The notes beneath the pieces are model-generated. The model worked only from the letters and a program-made list of their open reading frames with translations. It had not been told where the DNA came from and searched no databases. Positions 27,386 to 36,297 of a DNA stretch of 64,000 nt are shown in pieces. A program made the translations under genes and the position numbers. Numbering within the stretch: position 1 is the stretch's first letter; the number at the start of each line of letters is the position of its first letter. The DNA lies in NCBI RefSeq assembly GCF_900128985.1, contig NZ_FQUC01000001.1, positions 248,001 through 312,000 of the forward strand, given 5' to 3'. This DNA is from Indolivaga macrotermitis. Lineage in GTDB: Bacteria; Bacteroidota; Bacteroidia; Bacteroidales; Dysgonomonadaceae.

Positions 27386-28198
27386 TTATAATCTATTGAT
27401 TTTCTTTATTATGCGGCGGAATATGGACAAGGGTAGAAGCCAGTTAAGGAGCAAAGCTAGCTTAGTTGTAGTATCGGTTGTATATCTCAGTCCGGAACTT
27501 TTACTGTTGACTGCTTTATAGATTGTCTCTGCATCAAGTATAGGAGAATATCCATTCTTTAAATTTTTAAGCTGTGATTTATAGCCTTTTACAAAACTAT
27601 TCTGATACTCTTCAGGGTAGTTGTCGAAAGTAATGCTTGATAGTGATTCATAAAGATTGGTTTTAACCACACCCGGTTCAACTATTTTGACCCGTATCCC
27701 CAAGGGTTCCAGTTCATAATAAAGACTTTCGCTAAATCCCTCCACTGCCCATTTTGAGGTGTGATATACCGACTGGAAAGGAAATGTAGCCCGTCCGGCA
27801 ATAGACGAGATATTCACTATCGTACCCGATTTATTCTTTCTGAAATGGTCTAAAATGCTTTTTGTCGTATATATAACCCCATTAATGTTTGTTCTTATAA
27901 TGTTATCGATAGCGTTATCAGAAGTCATCTCTAATGGACTGGTCGTATAGATACCTGCATTGTTTACAATTACATCTATCTTGCCAAAGTCGTGAATTAC
28001 TTGCTGGATACAGCCATCTATAGAGTCTTTATCTCTTACATCTAGCAAGTAAGCCTTTATATTTTTATTTTCTGAGAATATGGAAAAGTGCTTGGTGTCT
28101 CTCATAGTTGCGGCTACACGCCATCCTTTGCTAGCAAATAAAAGAGCAGTTTCTTTCCCTATTCCGTTTGATGTTCCGGTTATTAATATTGTCTTCAT
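27386..28198 (-). CDS. Short-chain dehydrogenase/reductase
   Basis: A protein of 270 residues with a classical SDR layout: cofactor loop TGTSNGIGKE at residues 7-16, NNAGIY, catalytic Ser in NISSIAG and the YHTSK dyad (Tyr-x-x-x-Lys). The substrate-binding tail is longer than average and ends with basic residues. The ATG at 28198 is chosen because the cofactor loop must begin close to the N-terminus; the frame reaches 28255. It lies 64 bp after the Crp-type regulator in the same direction, so the regulator may control it. The substrate is unknown. Confidence 0.88.
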   Translation of the reverse strand: MKTILITGTSNGIGKETALLFASKGWRVAATMRDTKHFSIFSENKNIKAYLLDVRDKDSIDGCIQQVIHDFGKIDVIVNNAGIYTTSPLEMTSDNAIDNIIRTNINGVIYTTKSILDHFRKNKSGTIVNISSIAGRATFPFQSVYHTSKWAVEGFSESLYYELEPLGIRVKIVEPGVVKTNLYESLSSITFDNYPEEYQNSFVKGYKSQLKNLKNGYSPILDAETIYKAVNSKSSGLRYTTDTTTKLALLLNWLLPLSIFRRIIKKINRL

Positions 28199-28262
28199 AT
28201 TTACTGTTGTTTTTCGACAAAGGTAAATCTGGCAATAGTCTGAACTCCTTAACAAATGTTAG

Positions 28263-28835
28263 TTAATTCATTTTCCTTATACGGCTTAGCGATTCGGGTT
28301 CTATTCCAATAAATGAAGCAATATATTTTACGGGTACATTCTGAAGTATATCCGGATGGTTTTTAAGTAGTTTCATATACTTGTCTTGTCCGGTCAATGT
28401 TAGCTGGTCGATGACCCTTTCTTCCTTTTCAATCAGCGCGCTTTCGAGTAATTTCCGCCCAAAGTTATGCCATTCGTAACTTGTTGAATATAGTTTTTCC
28501 AGATCGGATTTTGTAATCCATAAATATTCGCAATCAGTAATCGCTTGTAACGATTCTTCTGCTTTCGTGCCTAAAAAAAAGCTATTTAATGATATGGCAA
28601 AATTATCGGGGGAGTATAGATGTATGATCAATTCTTTGCCGGAATCGAGCATCTTGAAATATTTTAAATACCCGGAAATTATGAAGAAAGCCTTGTCGGT
28701 ATACTCCCCGGAACTAATCAATGTTTTCCCTTTTTCTGCAAATTCATACTTGAATACAGTTCTTACTAATTCTTTGTTTTGCTCTTCAAGCTCAATATAG
28801 CCTGATATTATATTATAAAGTTTACAATATTGCAT
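28263..28835 (-). CDS. Crp/Fnr-family transcriptional regulator
   Basis: A protein of 190 residues. An N-terminal cyclic-nucleotide-binding-type beta roll (about 20-115, with SGEYTDKAFFIISGYLKYF) is joined to a short C-terminal helix-turn-helix ending in VKYIASFIGIEPESLSRIRK, the pattern of the short Crp-like regulators frequent in Bacteroidota. Residues for cAMP contact are not conserved, so the ligand may differ or be absent. It lies directly upstream of the SDR gene. Confidence 0.88.
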   Translation of the reverse strand: MQYCKLYNIISGYIELEEQNKELVRTVFKYEFAEKGKTLISSGEYTDKAFFIISGYLKYFKMLDSGKELIIHLYSPDNFAISLNSFFLGTKAEESLQAITDCEYLWITKSDLEKLYSTSYEWHNFGRKLLESALIEKEERVIDQLTLTGQDKYMKLLKNHPDILQNVPVKYIASFIGIEPESLSRIRKMN

Positions 28836-28892
28836 TCCTTATGAGTTTAAAGTGGTCGATAGGCATAAAAATAGATAATTATAAGAAACAAA

Positions 28893-28925
28893 AAAGCGAC
28901 AAAAAGAAGAAATCTTCAATTTGTC
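28893..28925 (-). terminator. Terminator downstream of tRNA-Leu
   Basis: Read on the minus strand, GCGACAAA-TTGAAGA pairs with TCTTC-TTTTTGTCGC and is followed by a T run. It starts about 9 nt past the tRNA end. An almost identical copy lies at 41699-41744 in the opposite direction. Confidence 0.8.
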
Positions 28926-28933
28926 GCTCTCAG

Positions 28934-29015
28934 TGCGGATGAAGGGACTCGAACCCCCACGCCTCACGGCACCAGATCCTAAGTCTGGCGCGGCTACCAA
29001 TTACGCCACATCCGC
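28934..29015 (-). tRNA. tRNA-Leu (anticodon UAG)
   Basis: The minus strand starts GCGGATG and ends CATCCGC plus discriminator A, giving a 7-bp acceptor stem. The anticodon stem is CCAGA/TCTGG with loop CTTAGGA, so the anticodon is TAG. A long variable arm (about GCCGTGAGGC) marks it as class II, and GGTTCGAGTCC is the T arm. CCA is not encoded. Confidence 0.96.
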
Positions 29016-29111
29016 GGCTAATATTGCGTTAGCGGGTACAAAGATAATTATAGTTTTTAGAATTCAAATAAATAAGGCGATATTTTTTGAAAAATGTACC
29101 CCCTCCTTTGT

Positions 29112-30401
29112 TTATTCTGTGATCCAACCGGTAGCCAGAGTATATAGCAACCAAATATTAAGAAGCGTTACAACCGAAGCTATAATATATAGCGTGTATT
29201 TCGTAGTCGGACGATTGGCATATTTGCCCATCACTTCTTTTGACGAAGTTAGCCTTACCTGTAAGAATACGGTTATGGGTAATTGCATACTTAACACAGC
29301 TTGGGAAATAAGGAGCCCTTTGAACGGATTTGTAATTAAGAATATAATAAGTAATGCAACACCTAATGAAATGACTACACCTGTACGCGAATGTATGTCC
29401 TTGATGTTATATGGTTCGTCATACATCCCTGCAAAAATTGACCCTGCGGCAATTCCTGAGGTCATTGATGATGAAATTCCGGCAAAGAGTAATGCTATTC
29501 CGAATATAATAGCGGCTGCATTGCCCAAAAGAGGTTCGAGGAGGCTTTTTGCCTGTTGCAGGTCATCTACGACTATTCCCTGTTTATGAAAAGTTGCGGC
29601 AGCCAATAGTATCATCGCACTGTTTATAGCCCATCCTATAACCATCGAGAATAAGGTGTCGAAAAACTCATATTTCAATTGCTTTTCGATAACATTATCG
29701 TCTTTTAGGTTCCATTCACGGCTCTGTATGATTTCCGAATGGAGAAACAGGTTGTGTGGCATAACTACTGCACCCAATACGCTCATGATAATGAGTATAC
29801 TACCTTGAGGTACTGACGGAACAACCCACGATCGGGCAGCTTCACCCCATTCTATATCGACAAGAAATAATTCGTAGATAAATGATAGTCCGATAATGGA
29901 GACGAATGCAATTATATATTTCTCGATCTTTTTGTACGAGCTCGAGAACATCATGCAGAACACGAATATAGTTACGAGTACAGCAGCAACCTTTATTGGT
30001 ATCCCGAAAAGCATATTTAGAGCAATGGCTCCACCCAGAATTTCAGCCAGAGAGGTGGAAACGGATGCAGCTATCGCAGACCATAATACTATTCGCGACC
30101 CTGTTCTGGGAAGGTACTTGTTTGCAGCTTCCGATAAACAGAGACCGGTAACTATGCCTAAGTGAGCCACATTGTGCTGCAATAGAATTAGCATGATGGT
30201 TGAAAGAGAAACAACCCAAAGTAATGTATATCCAAACTCAGACCCTGCCGCAAAATTGGAAGCCCAATTGCCGGGGTCGATAAACCCGACCGTAACCAAC
30301 AAGCCCGGTCCTATATATTTAAAAAGATCAAGAGCACTCGATTTTAACTTGGTGTCTCGTTTTGTATAATCTTTCAGTATTTTTTTCCAAAAATGTATCA
30401 T
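29112..30401 (-). CDS. Nramp-family divalent metal (Mn2+/Fe2+) transporter
   Basis: A protein of 429 residues with about 11 transmembrane helices. The metal-site motifs are both present: DPGNWASN in helix 1 and MPHNLFLHS in helix 6. Nramp proteins import manganese or iron by proton symport through the inner membrane. The gene is monocistronic, divergent from rlmH across a 318-bp gap and 96 bp from the tRNA. MntH is the closest familiar name, but the metal preference is not shown. Confidence 0.93.
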   Translation of the reverse strand: MIHFWKKILKDYTKRDTKLKSSALDLFKYIGPGLLVTVGFIDPGNWASNFAAGSEFGYTLLWVVSLSTIMLILLQHNVAHLGIVTGLCLSEAANKYLPRTGSRIVLWSAIAASVSTSLAEILGGAIALNMLFGIPIKVAAVLVTIFVFCMMFSSSYKKIEKYIIAFVSIIGLSFIYELFLVDIEWGEAARSWVVPSVPQGSILIIMSVLGAVVMPHNLFLHSEIIQSREWNLKDDNVIEKQLKYEFFDTLFSMVIGWAINSAMILLAAATFHKQGIVVDDLQQAKSLLEPLLGNAAAIIFGIALLFAGISSSMTSGIAAGSIFAGMYDEPYNIKDIHSRTGVVISLGVALLIIFLITNPFKGLLISQAVLSMQLPITVFLQVRLTSSKEVMGKYANRPTTKYTLYIIASVVTLLNIWLLYTLATGWITE

Positions 30402-30719
30402 CGATAAAAGAATTCGAAAGTCTTGTTTTTATAGTGATAAAATCCAATGCTTATAACAACGCATTTAGAGCTTAACTTGTTTTCCCATATTTCGCAATCT
30501 TTATTTTTCCTATACTCTATACTGCCATATCTTGCTATCAATAAACTAAGATAGAACTTATTTTGGTTTGTAACATTTTTTATGTAAAAAAATATTGATT
30601 GAAATGAGGCTGTGTTTTTATTCCAATTTAATATTTTTGTGAGAGAATTTCAGATCACTGATATGTTTAAGTTAGGCATAACTTGAGTGTGTTGGCGGTT
30701 GTAAAAGATGAAAAAATAA
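30402..30719. other. Divergent intergenic region, Nramp gene / rlmH
   Basis: An AT-rich spacer of 318 bp. On the plus strand TATTTTTG at 30632-30639 resembles a -7 box for rlmH. A three-codon frame, ATG AAA AAA TAA at 30708-30719, abuts the rlmH ATG (TAAATG). Nothing else was recognised. Confidence 0.4.
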
Positions 30720-31193
30720 ATGAAGATAAGCCTGCTTGTTATTGGAAAAACCGATGCCGGATATTTTGTAGAGGCAATCAAAGAGTATGAAAACCGGTTG
30801 AAGCATTACATACCTTTTGAGATGCAAGTGATTCCTGATATTAAAAACGTGAGGAGTATGTCAGAAGAACAGCAGAAGGAAAAAGAAGGAGATTTGATAC
30901 TGAAGTGTTTGCAACCCGGTGATTATATTGTCTTGTTAGACGAAAGAGGCAAAGAGTTTTCATCTGTAGGATTCTCCGGTTACATCGAAAAGAAGTCCCA
31001 TACAGTAAACAAACGCTTGGTTTTTGTTATCGGAGGACCTTATGGTTTTGCTCAAACGATATATGAAAAAGCATCAGAGCGAATATCTCTGTCCCGGATG
31101 ACATTTTCCCACCAAATGATACGCCTCATATTTATAGAACAGCTCTATAGGGCTATGACTATACTTAATAATGAGCCATATCATCACGAGTGA
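30720..31193 (+). CDS. rlmH: 23S rRNA (pseudouridine1915-N3)-methyltransferase RlmH
   Basis: A protein of 157 residues, the usual length of this SPOUT-class enzyme. Landmarks are LLDERGKEFSS, FVIGGPYGF (SAM-binding knot) and the conserved C-terminus LSRMTFSHQMIRLIFIEQLYRA ending in YHHE. It methylates pseudouridine 1915 in helix 69 of 23S rRNA. It is a single gene, followed by the leader of the next transcription unit. Confidence 0.97.
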   Translation: MKISLLVIGKTDAGYFVEAIKEYENRLKHYIPFEMQVIPDIKNVRSMSEEQQKEKEGDLILKCLQPGDYIVLLDERGKEFSSVGFSGYIEKKSHTVNKRLVFVIGGPYGFAQTIYEKASERISLSRMTFSHQMIRLIFIEQLYRAMTILNNEPYHHE

Positions 31194-31283
31194 AATTTTA
31201 CATTAATTATTACAAATCTATTAAATCTGTTAACTTGCTGATAATTTTTTTATGTTTTATTTATATATCCATTTAAAATCATT

Positions 31284-31460
31284 TACCTTTGCTTCATATT
31301 TATATAATATAAGTGATCATTATTATGCGGAGTAGTTTCTCCCGGAAAAGTAGTTGTAAAAAGATGCTAGGCTATCTAGCCTATTGGGTCATTTATGAGG
31401 GGTATTCCCTCATGGAAAATCTGTATCGACGAAAGTCTTATATCGTCTTAACCTGAATCT
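31284..31460 (+). promoter_or_regulatory. Promoter and hairpin-rich leader of the TonB-receptor operon
   Basis: TACCTTTG at 31284-31291 fits the -7 consensus, with a weak -33. The following leader carries four hairpins in tandem: 31329-31342 (GGAG/CTCC), 31366-31380 (GCTAG/CTAGC), 31395-31413 (perfect ATGAGGG/CCCTCAT) and 31428-31447 (GACGA/TCGTC, or alternatively GAC-GAAA-GTC). I could not match it to the cobalamin, TPP or other riboswitch consensus that I know. The 391-bp gap 31194-31584 holds no gene. Confidence 0.42.
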
Positions 31461-31584
31461 GATGAATTGCTTGTGGTCACATATAAATAATCAAGCCGGT
31501 AGAGAAAGTGAAATTTCTTTACATATCCTTCGGACCAAAACAAAATCATTACATTTTTTAATATCTAAACTATCAAAATTAATC

Positions 31585-34242
31585 ATGAGGAGAAAACTAT
31601 TTTTTCTGCTTTTTGCTGTTTTATTTAGTTCAATCTCGGCTTTTGCTCAATCAACGATCAAAGGTAAAGTAATTGACAAAGACACAAAGGAGCCGTTGAT
31701 CGGAGTATCTGTATTCTCACAGGCGGCTAAAGCCGGAACTTCAACAGACCTTGACGGATCTTTTTCATTCAAGGTTTCATCCGTATCGGGTAAATTGGAT
31801 TTGACCTATGTTGGTTATAAAACAATGCATATCGATGCATCTGCCGATTTGGGAGTAATAGAGATGGAGAGTGATGCGATTGGTCTTAAAGACGTGGTTG
31901 TAACATCATCTATTGCAATCAGACGTAAAACTCCGGTTGCAATTTCGGTAATCGAACCCGAAATGCTGGAGACTAAATTAAGTTCTCAGGAGTTTCCCGA
32001 GATATTAAAGTCTACTCCGGGTGTTTATGCTACAAAACAAGGTGGTGGATATGGCGACTCGCGTATCAATCTTCGTGGTTTTGAATCTGCTAATATTGCT
32101 GTAATGGTAAATGGAGTTCCTGTAAATGATATGGAATGGGGTGGGGTATACTGGTCTAACTGGGCTGGTTTGTCTGATGTAACCCGTTCGATGCAGGTAC
32201 AACGTGGACTTGGTGCTTCTAAAGTTGCTGCTCCTTCGGTAGGAGGTACAATTAATATTGTAACTAAATCGACAGATGCTACTAAAGGTGGTTTCGTATT
32301 CTATGGTTTAGGTAATGACAACTATAATAAGTTAGCGTTCAGTGTTTCTACAGGTCTTTCTGAAAATGGCTGGGCTATGACATTCCTGGGTTCTAAGAAC
32401 TGGGGAGACGGATATATTATGGGAACAGAGTTTGAAGCTTACACATGGTTCCTGAATATCTCTAAAATTATCAATGACAATCATCAGTTATCATTCACAG
32501 CGTTCGGTTCGCCTCAATGGCATAACCAACGTTATAGCGGAGATTACCTGACTATAAGTGGATGGCAACAACAAAAGGACGGATATAAATTCAATCCAAC
32601 TTATGGTTTTGACAATCAGGGAGAACGAGTTAATCAAAATCGTAACCGTTATCACAAACCTCAGATATCATTAAATCACTTCTGGACAATTAATGATAAA
32701 TCGAGCTTATCTACTGTAGCCTATGTTTCTATAGGTGATGGAGCTGGACGTGCATGGAGAGGAAGTAATTACAATGGATTGTATGGAACAAATTCGTCTG
32801 ATGGGTCTTTGAATCAGGACTACCGTGATCCTCTTACCGGTTATATGGATTACACGTCTTTATTGCAATCAAATAAGAATAATCCAAACGGATCGGATGT
32901 TGTATTGACAGAATCTCGTAACAACCACTTCTGGGCGGGTCTTATCTCAACATACACTACTAAATTAACTGAGGAGATTGATTTCTATGGAGGTATCGAC
33001 GTTCGTTACTATGCCGGTCTTCACGATAGTAAGATTATAGACCTGATGGGTGGTGATTTCTATCTTGACCCACAACGTAAGGGCATATCCGAAACAAACT
33101 GGCCGGGACTAACTGATAGCTACAAGTATCAAAAACTTAAAGTCGGAGATGTTGTATATCGCGATAATACAGGTTATGTATCTCAAAATGGAGTATTCTC
33201 TCAGGCTGAATATAATAAAGAAGCATTAAGCGTATTCTTGTCAGGATCGCTTTCTACAAGTACTTATTGGAAAAAAGACCGCTACTATTACAGCAAAGCT
33301 AATCAAAAATCGGATTCTAAAACATTCTTAGGATTCAATGTGAAAGGTGGAGCAAACTATAATCTGACAGAAGAGCACAATGTATTCTTCAATACAGGTT
33401 ATATTTCTCGTGCACCATTCATGAGTGGTGGTTATTTCACTAACATTCATACAAGTAATGCTGTAAATAAAGATGCGATCAATGAAAAATTATTCTCAGC
33501 GGAAGTAGGATACGGTTATCGTTCGAAATATTTGTCGGCTAACCTGAACCTTTATTACACTAAATGGATGGATAAAACGATGGTATCGACTTTGGGTAAC
33601 GACCGTAATTCGTTCGTTAATATGAGTGGTATCAATGCCCGTCACCAAGGTATAGAATTAGACTTTGTTGCAAAACCTATCCGCAATCTTGAGATTACAG
33701 GTATGGTTTCTCTGGGAGACTGGATCTGGGATAGCAAAGCTACCGGATATGCATACAATAATATGGGACAACCAACAAATGATGGTAACAACCCTCTTGC
33801 CGAAGGTGAAGAGCATAAGGCATTCTTTGTAGATATGAAAGGTGTACGCGTAGGAAACTCTGCACAAACTACATTTGCAGCCGGAGCAAGTTATAAAATG
33901 TTCAATGAAAAGTTGACTGTTGGTTTGGATTATACTCACTACAGTGATAACTATGCAAATTTCAAAATAGAAATGCCTAATGCTGGAGGAACTTATAAAT
34001 ATTATAGTCCTTGGAAAATCCCAAGTGCAGGTGTACTTGATGCCAGAGCAAACTATAAGTTCAAGATCGGTACATTAGATGCGACTATTAGTGGTAATAT
34101 AAACAATGTACTGAATCAGGAATACATTTCTGATGCATTAGATTACAATGCTCGTACCGAAGGTGGTAGCAGTTGGGAAAATGTAGGCGTAATGTATGGA
34201 TTCGGACGTACTTATACAGCATCATTGAGAGTAAGATTCTAA
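31585..34242 (+). CDS. TonB-dependent outer-membrane receptor with carboxypeptidase-like N-terminal domain
   Basis: A protein of 885 residues: signal peptide MRRKLFFLLFAVLFSSISAFA, a carboxypeptidase-regulatory-like domain (GKVIDKDTKEPLIGVSV, about 25-100), a plug (about 115-235, with INLRGFESANIAVMVNGVPV and VGGTINIVTKS) and a beta-barrel ending SLRVRF. The plug lacks the SusC hallmark, and the partner gene is not SusD, so it is not a glycan-type pair. The ATG at 31585 gives the signal peptide; the frame is open from 31462, where the leader hairpins end. The substrate is unknown; it could be a metal complex, peptide or cofactor. It is co-transcribed with the next gene (22 bp). Confidence 0.93.
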   Translation: MRRKLFFLLFAVLFSSISAFAQSTIKGKVIDKDTKEPLIGVSVFSQAAKAGTSTDLDGSFSFKVSSVSGKLDLTYVGYKTMHIDASADLGVIEMESDAIGLKDVVVTSSIAIRRKTPVAISVIEPEMLETKLSSQEFPEILKSTPGVYATKQGGGYGDSRINLRGFESANIAVMVNGVPVNDMEWGGVYWSNWAGLSDVTRSMQVQRGLGASKVAAPSVGGTINIVTKSTDATKGGFVFYGLGNDNYNKLAFSVSTGLSENGWAMTFLGSKNWGDGYIMGTEFEAYTWFLNISKIINDNHQLSFTAFGSPQWHNQRYSGDYLTISGWQQQKDGYKFNPTYGFDNQGERVNQNRNRYHKPQISLNHFWTINDKSSLSTVAYVSIGDGAGRAWRGSNYNGLYGTNSSDGSLNQDYRDPLTGYMDYTSLLQSNKNNPNGSDVVLTESRNNHFWAGLISTYTTKLTEEIDFYGGIDVRYYAGLHDSKIIDLMGGDFYLDPQRKGISETNWPGLTDSYKYQKLKVGDVVYRDNTGYVSQNGVFSQAEYNKEALSVFLSGSLSTSTYWKKDRYYYSKANQKSDSKTFLGFNVKGGANYNLTEEHNVFFNTGYISRAPFMSGGYFTNIHTSNAVNKDAINEKLFSAEVGYGYRSKYLSANLNLYYTKWMDKTMVSTLGNDRNSFVNMSGINARHQGIELDFVAKPIRNLEITGMVSLGDWIWDSKATGYAYNNMGQPTNDGNNPLAEGEEHKAFFVDMKGVRVGNSAQTTFAAGASYKMFNEKLTVGLDYTHYSDNYANFKIEMPNAGGTYKYYSPWKIPSAGVLDARANYKFKIGTLDATISGNINNVLNQEYISDALDYNARTEGGSSWENVGVMYGFGRTYTASLRVRF

Positions 34243-34264
34243 CCTAAATAAGATTTATAGAAAA

Positions 34265-36175
34265 ATGAAAAAATATATATACATAGTAGCAGTATTACTC
34301 ACCGGCATTTTTTCGGCTTGTGATTATAACGAACACTATTTCGATGATTTTGAAAATAAGACGGAACCCGGAAATGTAGCAACTTATGAGTATACATTCC
34401 AATCGGGAGATGTTGCAACCATCGTTTCTGCTCTTAGGGCTAATAAAACAGCTGCAGATTCGGCAATGGCTGATGCGTTTAATAGTGCGAAGGTATTTTC
34501 AAATGCACTACCAGCTTCTACATTGATGCCTTATCTGCTGAAATCGAAATATCTTGCAGGAGATGTAGGTTCTATTGCCAAAATCACTTACAGTTTTGAC
34601 GAAAAAAGAGATTCGGTTTTAACCGGTCTATCGACACAATCTCTGGTTCTAGGTGACACTGATTATAAATTAGTATGGGGCGAACCATTTGCAGATGCTT
34701 TTACGCCAAGTAAATCTCCGGCAAATAATCTCCCTGCGGTATTAGAAGCCCGTTATCCAAATGCAAAAAAAGGCGATCTGAAAAACATTACTTATCAATA
34801 TTCGACAGAAGAGCCTGTAGATGCAACTGTTATTGGCGATAGCTATTTGACAGAAGATTTTGAAGGAAGCTATGTTGCTTATGATATCATAAATAAAGAC
34901 GGGTGGCAAAGCAAAGACCTGAAAGGAACATATAACTGGCAGGCAAAAACATACGACAGTAACTTCTTTGCTGAAGTTTCTTCATACAAATCAACCGGTG
35001 AAAATGAGATTTGGTTAATCTCTCCTCAGGTAGATTTAGGGCAAGTAGCCAATCCATATCTGTCATTCGATATCTGCGTGAGAAATCCGGCGGGAGATCT
35101 TTTGACAGTTTGGGTATCTAAAGACTTTGATGGTACAAATGTAGCTGCAGCTACATGGACTAATATCTCAAGTAAATTTACAATTCCTGTACCTTCAGCA
35201 TCAATGAATGATTTCGAAGATGCCGGAATGGGTAGCTTGAGCAGTTTTGCCGGCGAGAAAGTATATGTCGCATTTAAGTATGTTGGAAACGGTGTAACCG
35301 GATTGACAACTACTTATCGTGTGGATAATGTAAATGTTTTCAATGCGATACCGGGTATCAAAGTCGAAAAATCCGAAACTGTATATACTGCCTACGAATT
35401 TGATGGTTCAGCATGGAAAGCATCGACAGGAAAAGTCGTTCTTCAGCCAGCCGATTACGAAGCTATGGGCGTTACTTATCTGACAACAGATAATGCACCA
35501 AGTTATATCTCAACTTATCTGAAATCTAAATATCCATATGCTCAACCTGATGCAAGTTATGTTGTTGTATACAAAACTAGCAGCTCGAACCAAGCAGATG
35601 AATATATATTCAATAATAATGCATGGACTCCTAATACATTTGTTGTAGAGAAAACAGATCAGTTTGTTTTTGCAGACGTAAATGGTCAAAAGCAATGGAT
35701 ATTTGATCCTACATTTGTTGTGAAAACAGAGAAAGCCGATTATCAGATAGTCGTAGATTATGTGAAAGCAAATGAGGCAGTAGATAATCCTGCTGTGTGG
35801 GATACAAGAGGTAATGCAGAATACTATTATGGTTTCAGTGCTTATTATCCTAATGTATCTTACCGTGATAAAGACCGTTCACTAGATCCTCTTTATCCAT
35901 TGGAAGGAACAAGTGCCGAGAAAGAAAAATTCTGTAATGACCGCACAATAGCCGGGGTACAGATAATATTGGCTGCAACATATCCGAATGCAACCCCTAT
36001 TGTAAACGGTGTAGAACAATTTGCAAAGGTTACATTAAAGATATACTCAAGCCATATCAGTACAATTGGTACAGAAGAGTGGGTATATACTATGCAATGT
36101 ACCGGAACAAAAGAATGGAAGTTCATTCAACGTGAATCGAATACCAGAGCCGGTTATGTAGAAACTGCAGAGTAA
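34265..36175 (+). CDS. Surface lipoprotein with choice-of-anchor J-type domain, partner of the TonB receptor
   Basis: A protein of 636 residues with lipobox GIFSAC (Cys19). Residues about 195-360 resemble a choice-of-anchor J / cleaved-adhesin jelly roll (TEDFEGSY, NEIWLISPQVDLG, VAFKYVGNG, YRVDNVNVF), the kind seen in DUF5017 and gingipain-type adhesins. The flanking segments contain repeated similar motifs around LEARYPNAKKGD, LKSKYPYAQPD and ILAATYPNATP, which suggests three copies of a small module that begins with a Y-P step. Tightly linked behind the receptor gene, it probably serves as the receptor's ligand-binding or capping lipoprotein. The function is otherwise unknown. Confidence 0.8.
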   Translation: MKKYIYIVAVLLTGIFSACDYNEHYFDDFENKTEPGNVATYEYTFQSGDVATIVSALRANKTAADSAMADAFNSAKVFSNALPASTLMPYLLKSKYLAGDVGSIAKITYSFDEKRDSVLTGLSTQSLVLGDTDYKLVWGEPFADAFTPSKSPANNLPAVLEARYPNAKKGDLKNITYQYSTEEPVDATVIGDSYLTEDFEGSYVAYDIINKDGWQSKDLKGTYNWQAKTYDSNFFAEVSSYKSTGENEIWLISPQVDLGQVANPYLSFDICVRNPAGDLLTVWVSKDFDGTNVAAATWTNISSKFTIPVPSASMNDFEDAGMGSLSSFAGEKVYVAFKYVGNGVTGLTTTYRVDNVNVFNAIPGIKVEKSETVYTAYEFDGSAWKASTGKVVLQPADYEAMGVTYLTTDNAPSYISTYLKSKYPYAQPDASYVVVYKTSSSNQADEYIFNNNAWTPNTFVVEKTDQFVFADVNGQKQWIFDPTFVVKTEKADYQIVVDYVKANEAVDNPAVWDTRGNAEYYYGFSAYYPNVSYRDKDRSLDPLYPLEGTSAEKEKFCNDRTIAGVQIILAATYPNATPIVNGVEQFAKVTLKIYSSHISTIGTEEWVYTMQCTGTKEWKFIQRESNTRAGYVETAE

Positions 36176-36197
36176 TCAATAGATTCTCAATATATGG

Positions 36198-36234
36198 AAA
36201 AGAGCTTATCCCAAATCGGGATAAGCTCTTTTTT
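36198..36234 (+). terminator. Terminator of the receptor-lipoprotein operon
   Basis: Stem AAGAGCTTATCCC/GGGATAAGCTCTT with a short AAATC loop and a following T run, 23 bp past the stop codon. Confidence 0.9.
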
Positions 36235-36297
36235 CATGCAAACATTCGGATGGAAAGATGTTTTTCTATTCCTTTGTATTTCAATTTGTAATATATA

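Noticed and set aside
28921-29589. Plus-strand frame of 222 codons
   Set aside because: It runs antisense through the tRNA-Leu gene and the C-terminal part of the Nramp gene; shadow frame.
31318-31460. Cobalamin or TPP riboswitch in the receptor leader
   Set aside because: The B12 box and the TPP consensus segments are absent, so only a generic hairpin-rich leader is reported.
31462-31584. N-terminal extension of the TonB receptor
   Set aside because: The extra 41 residues precede a standard signal peptide starting at 31585; the region belongs to the leader.
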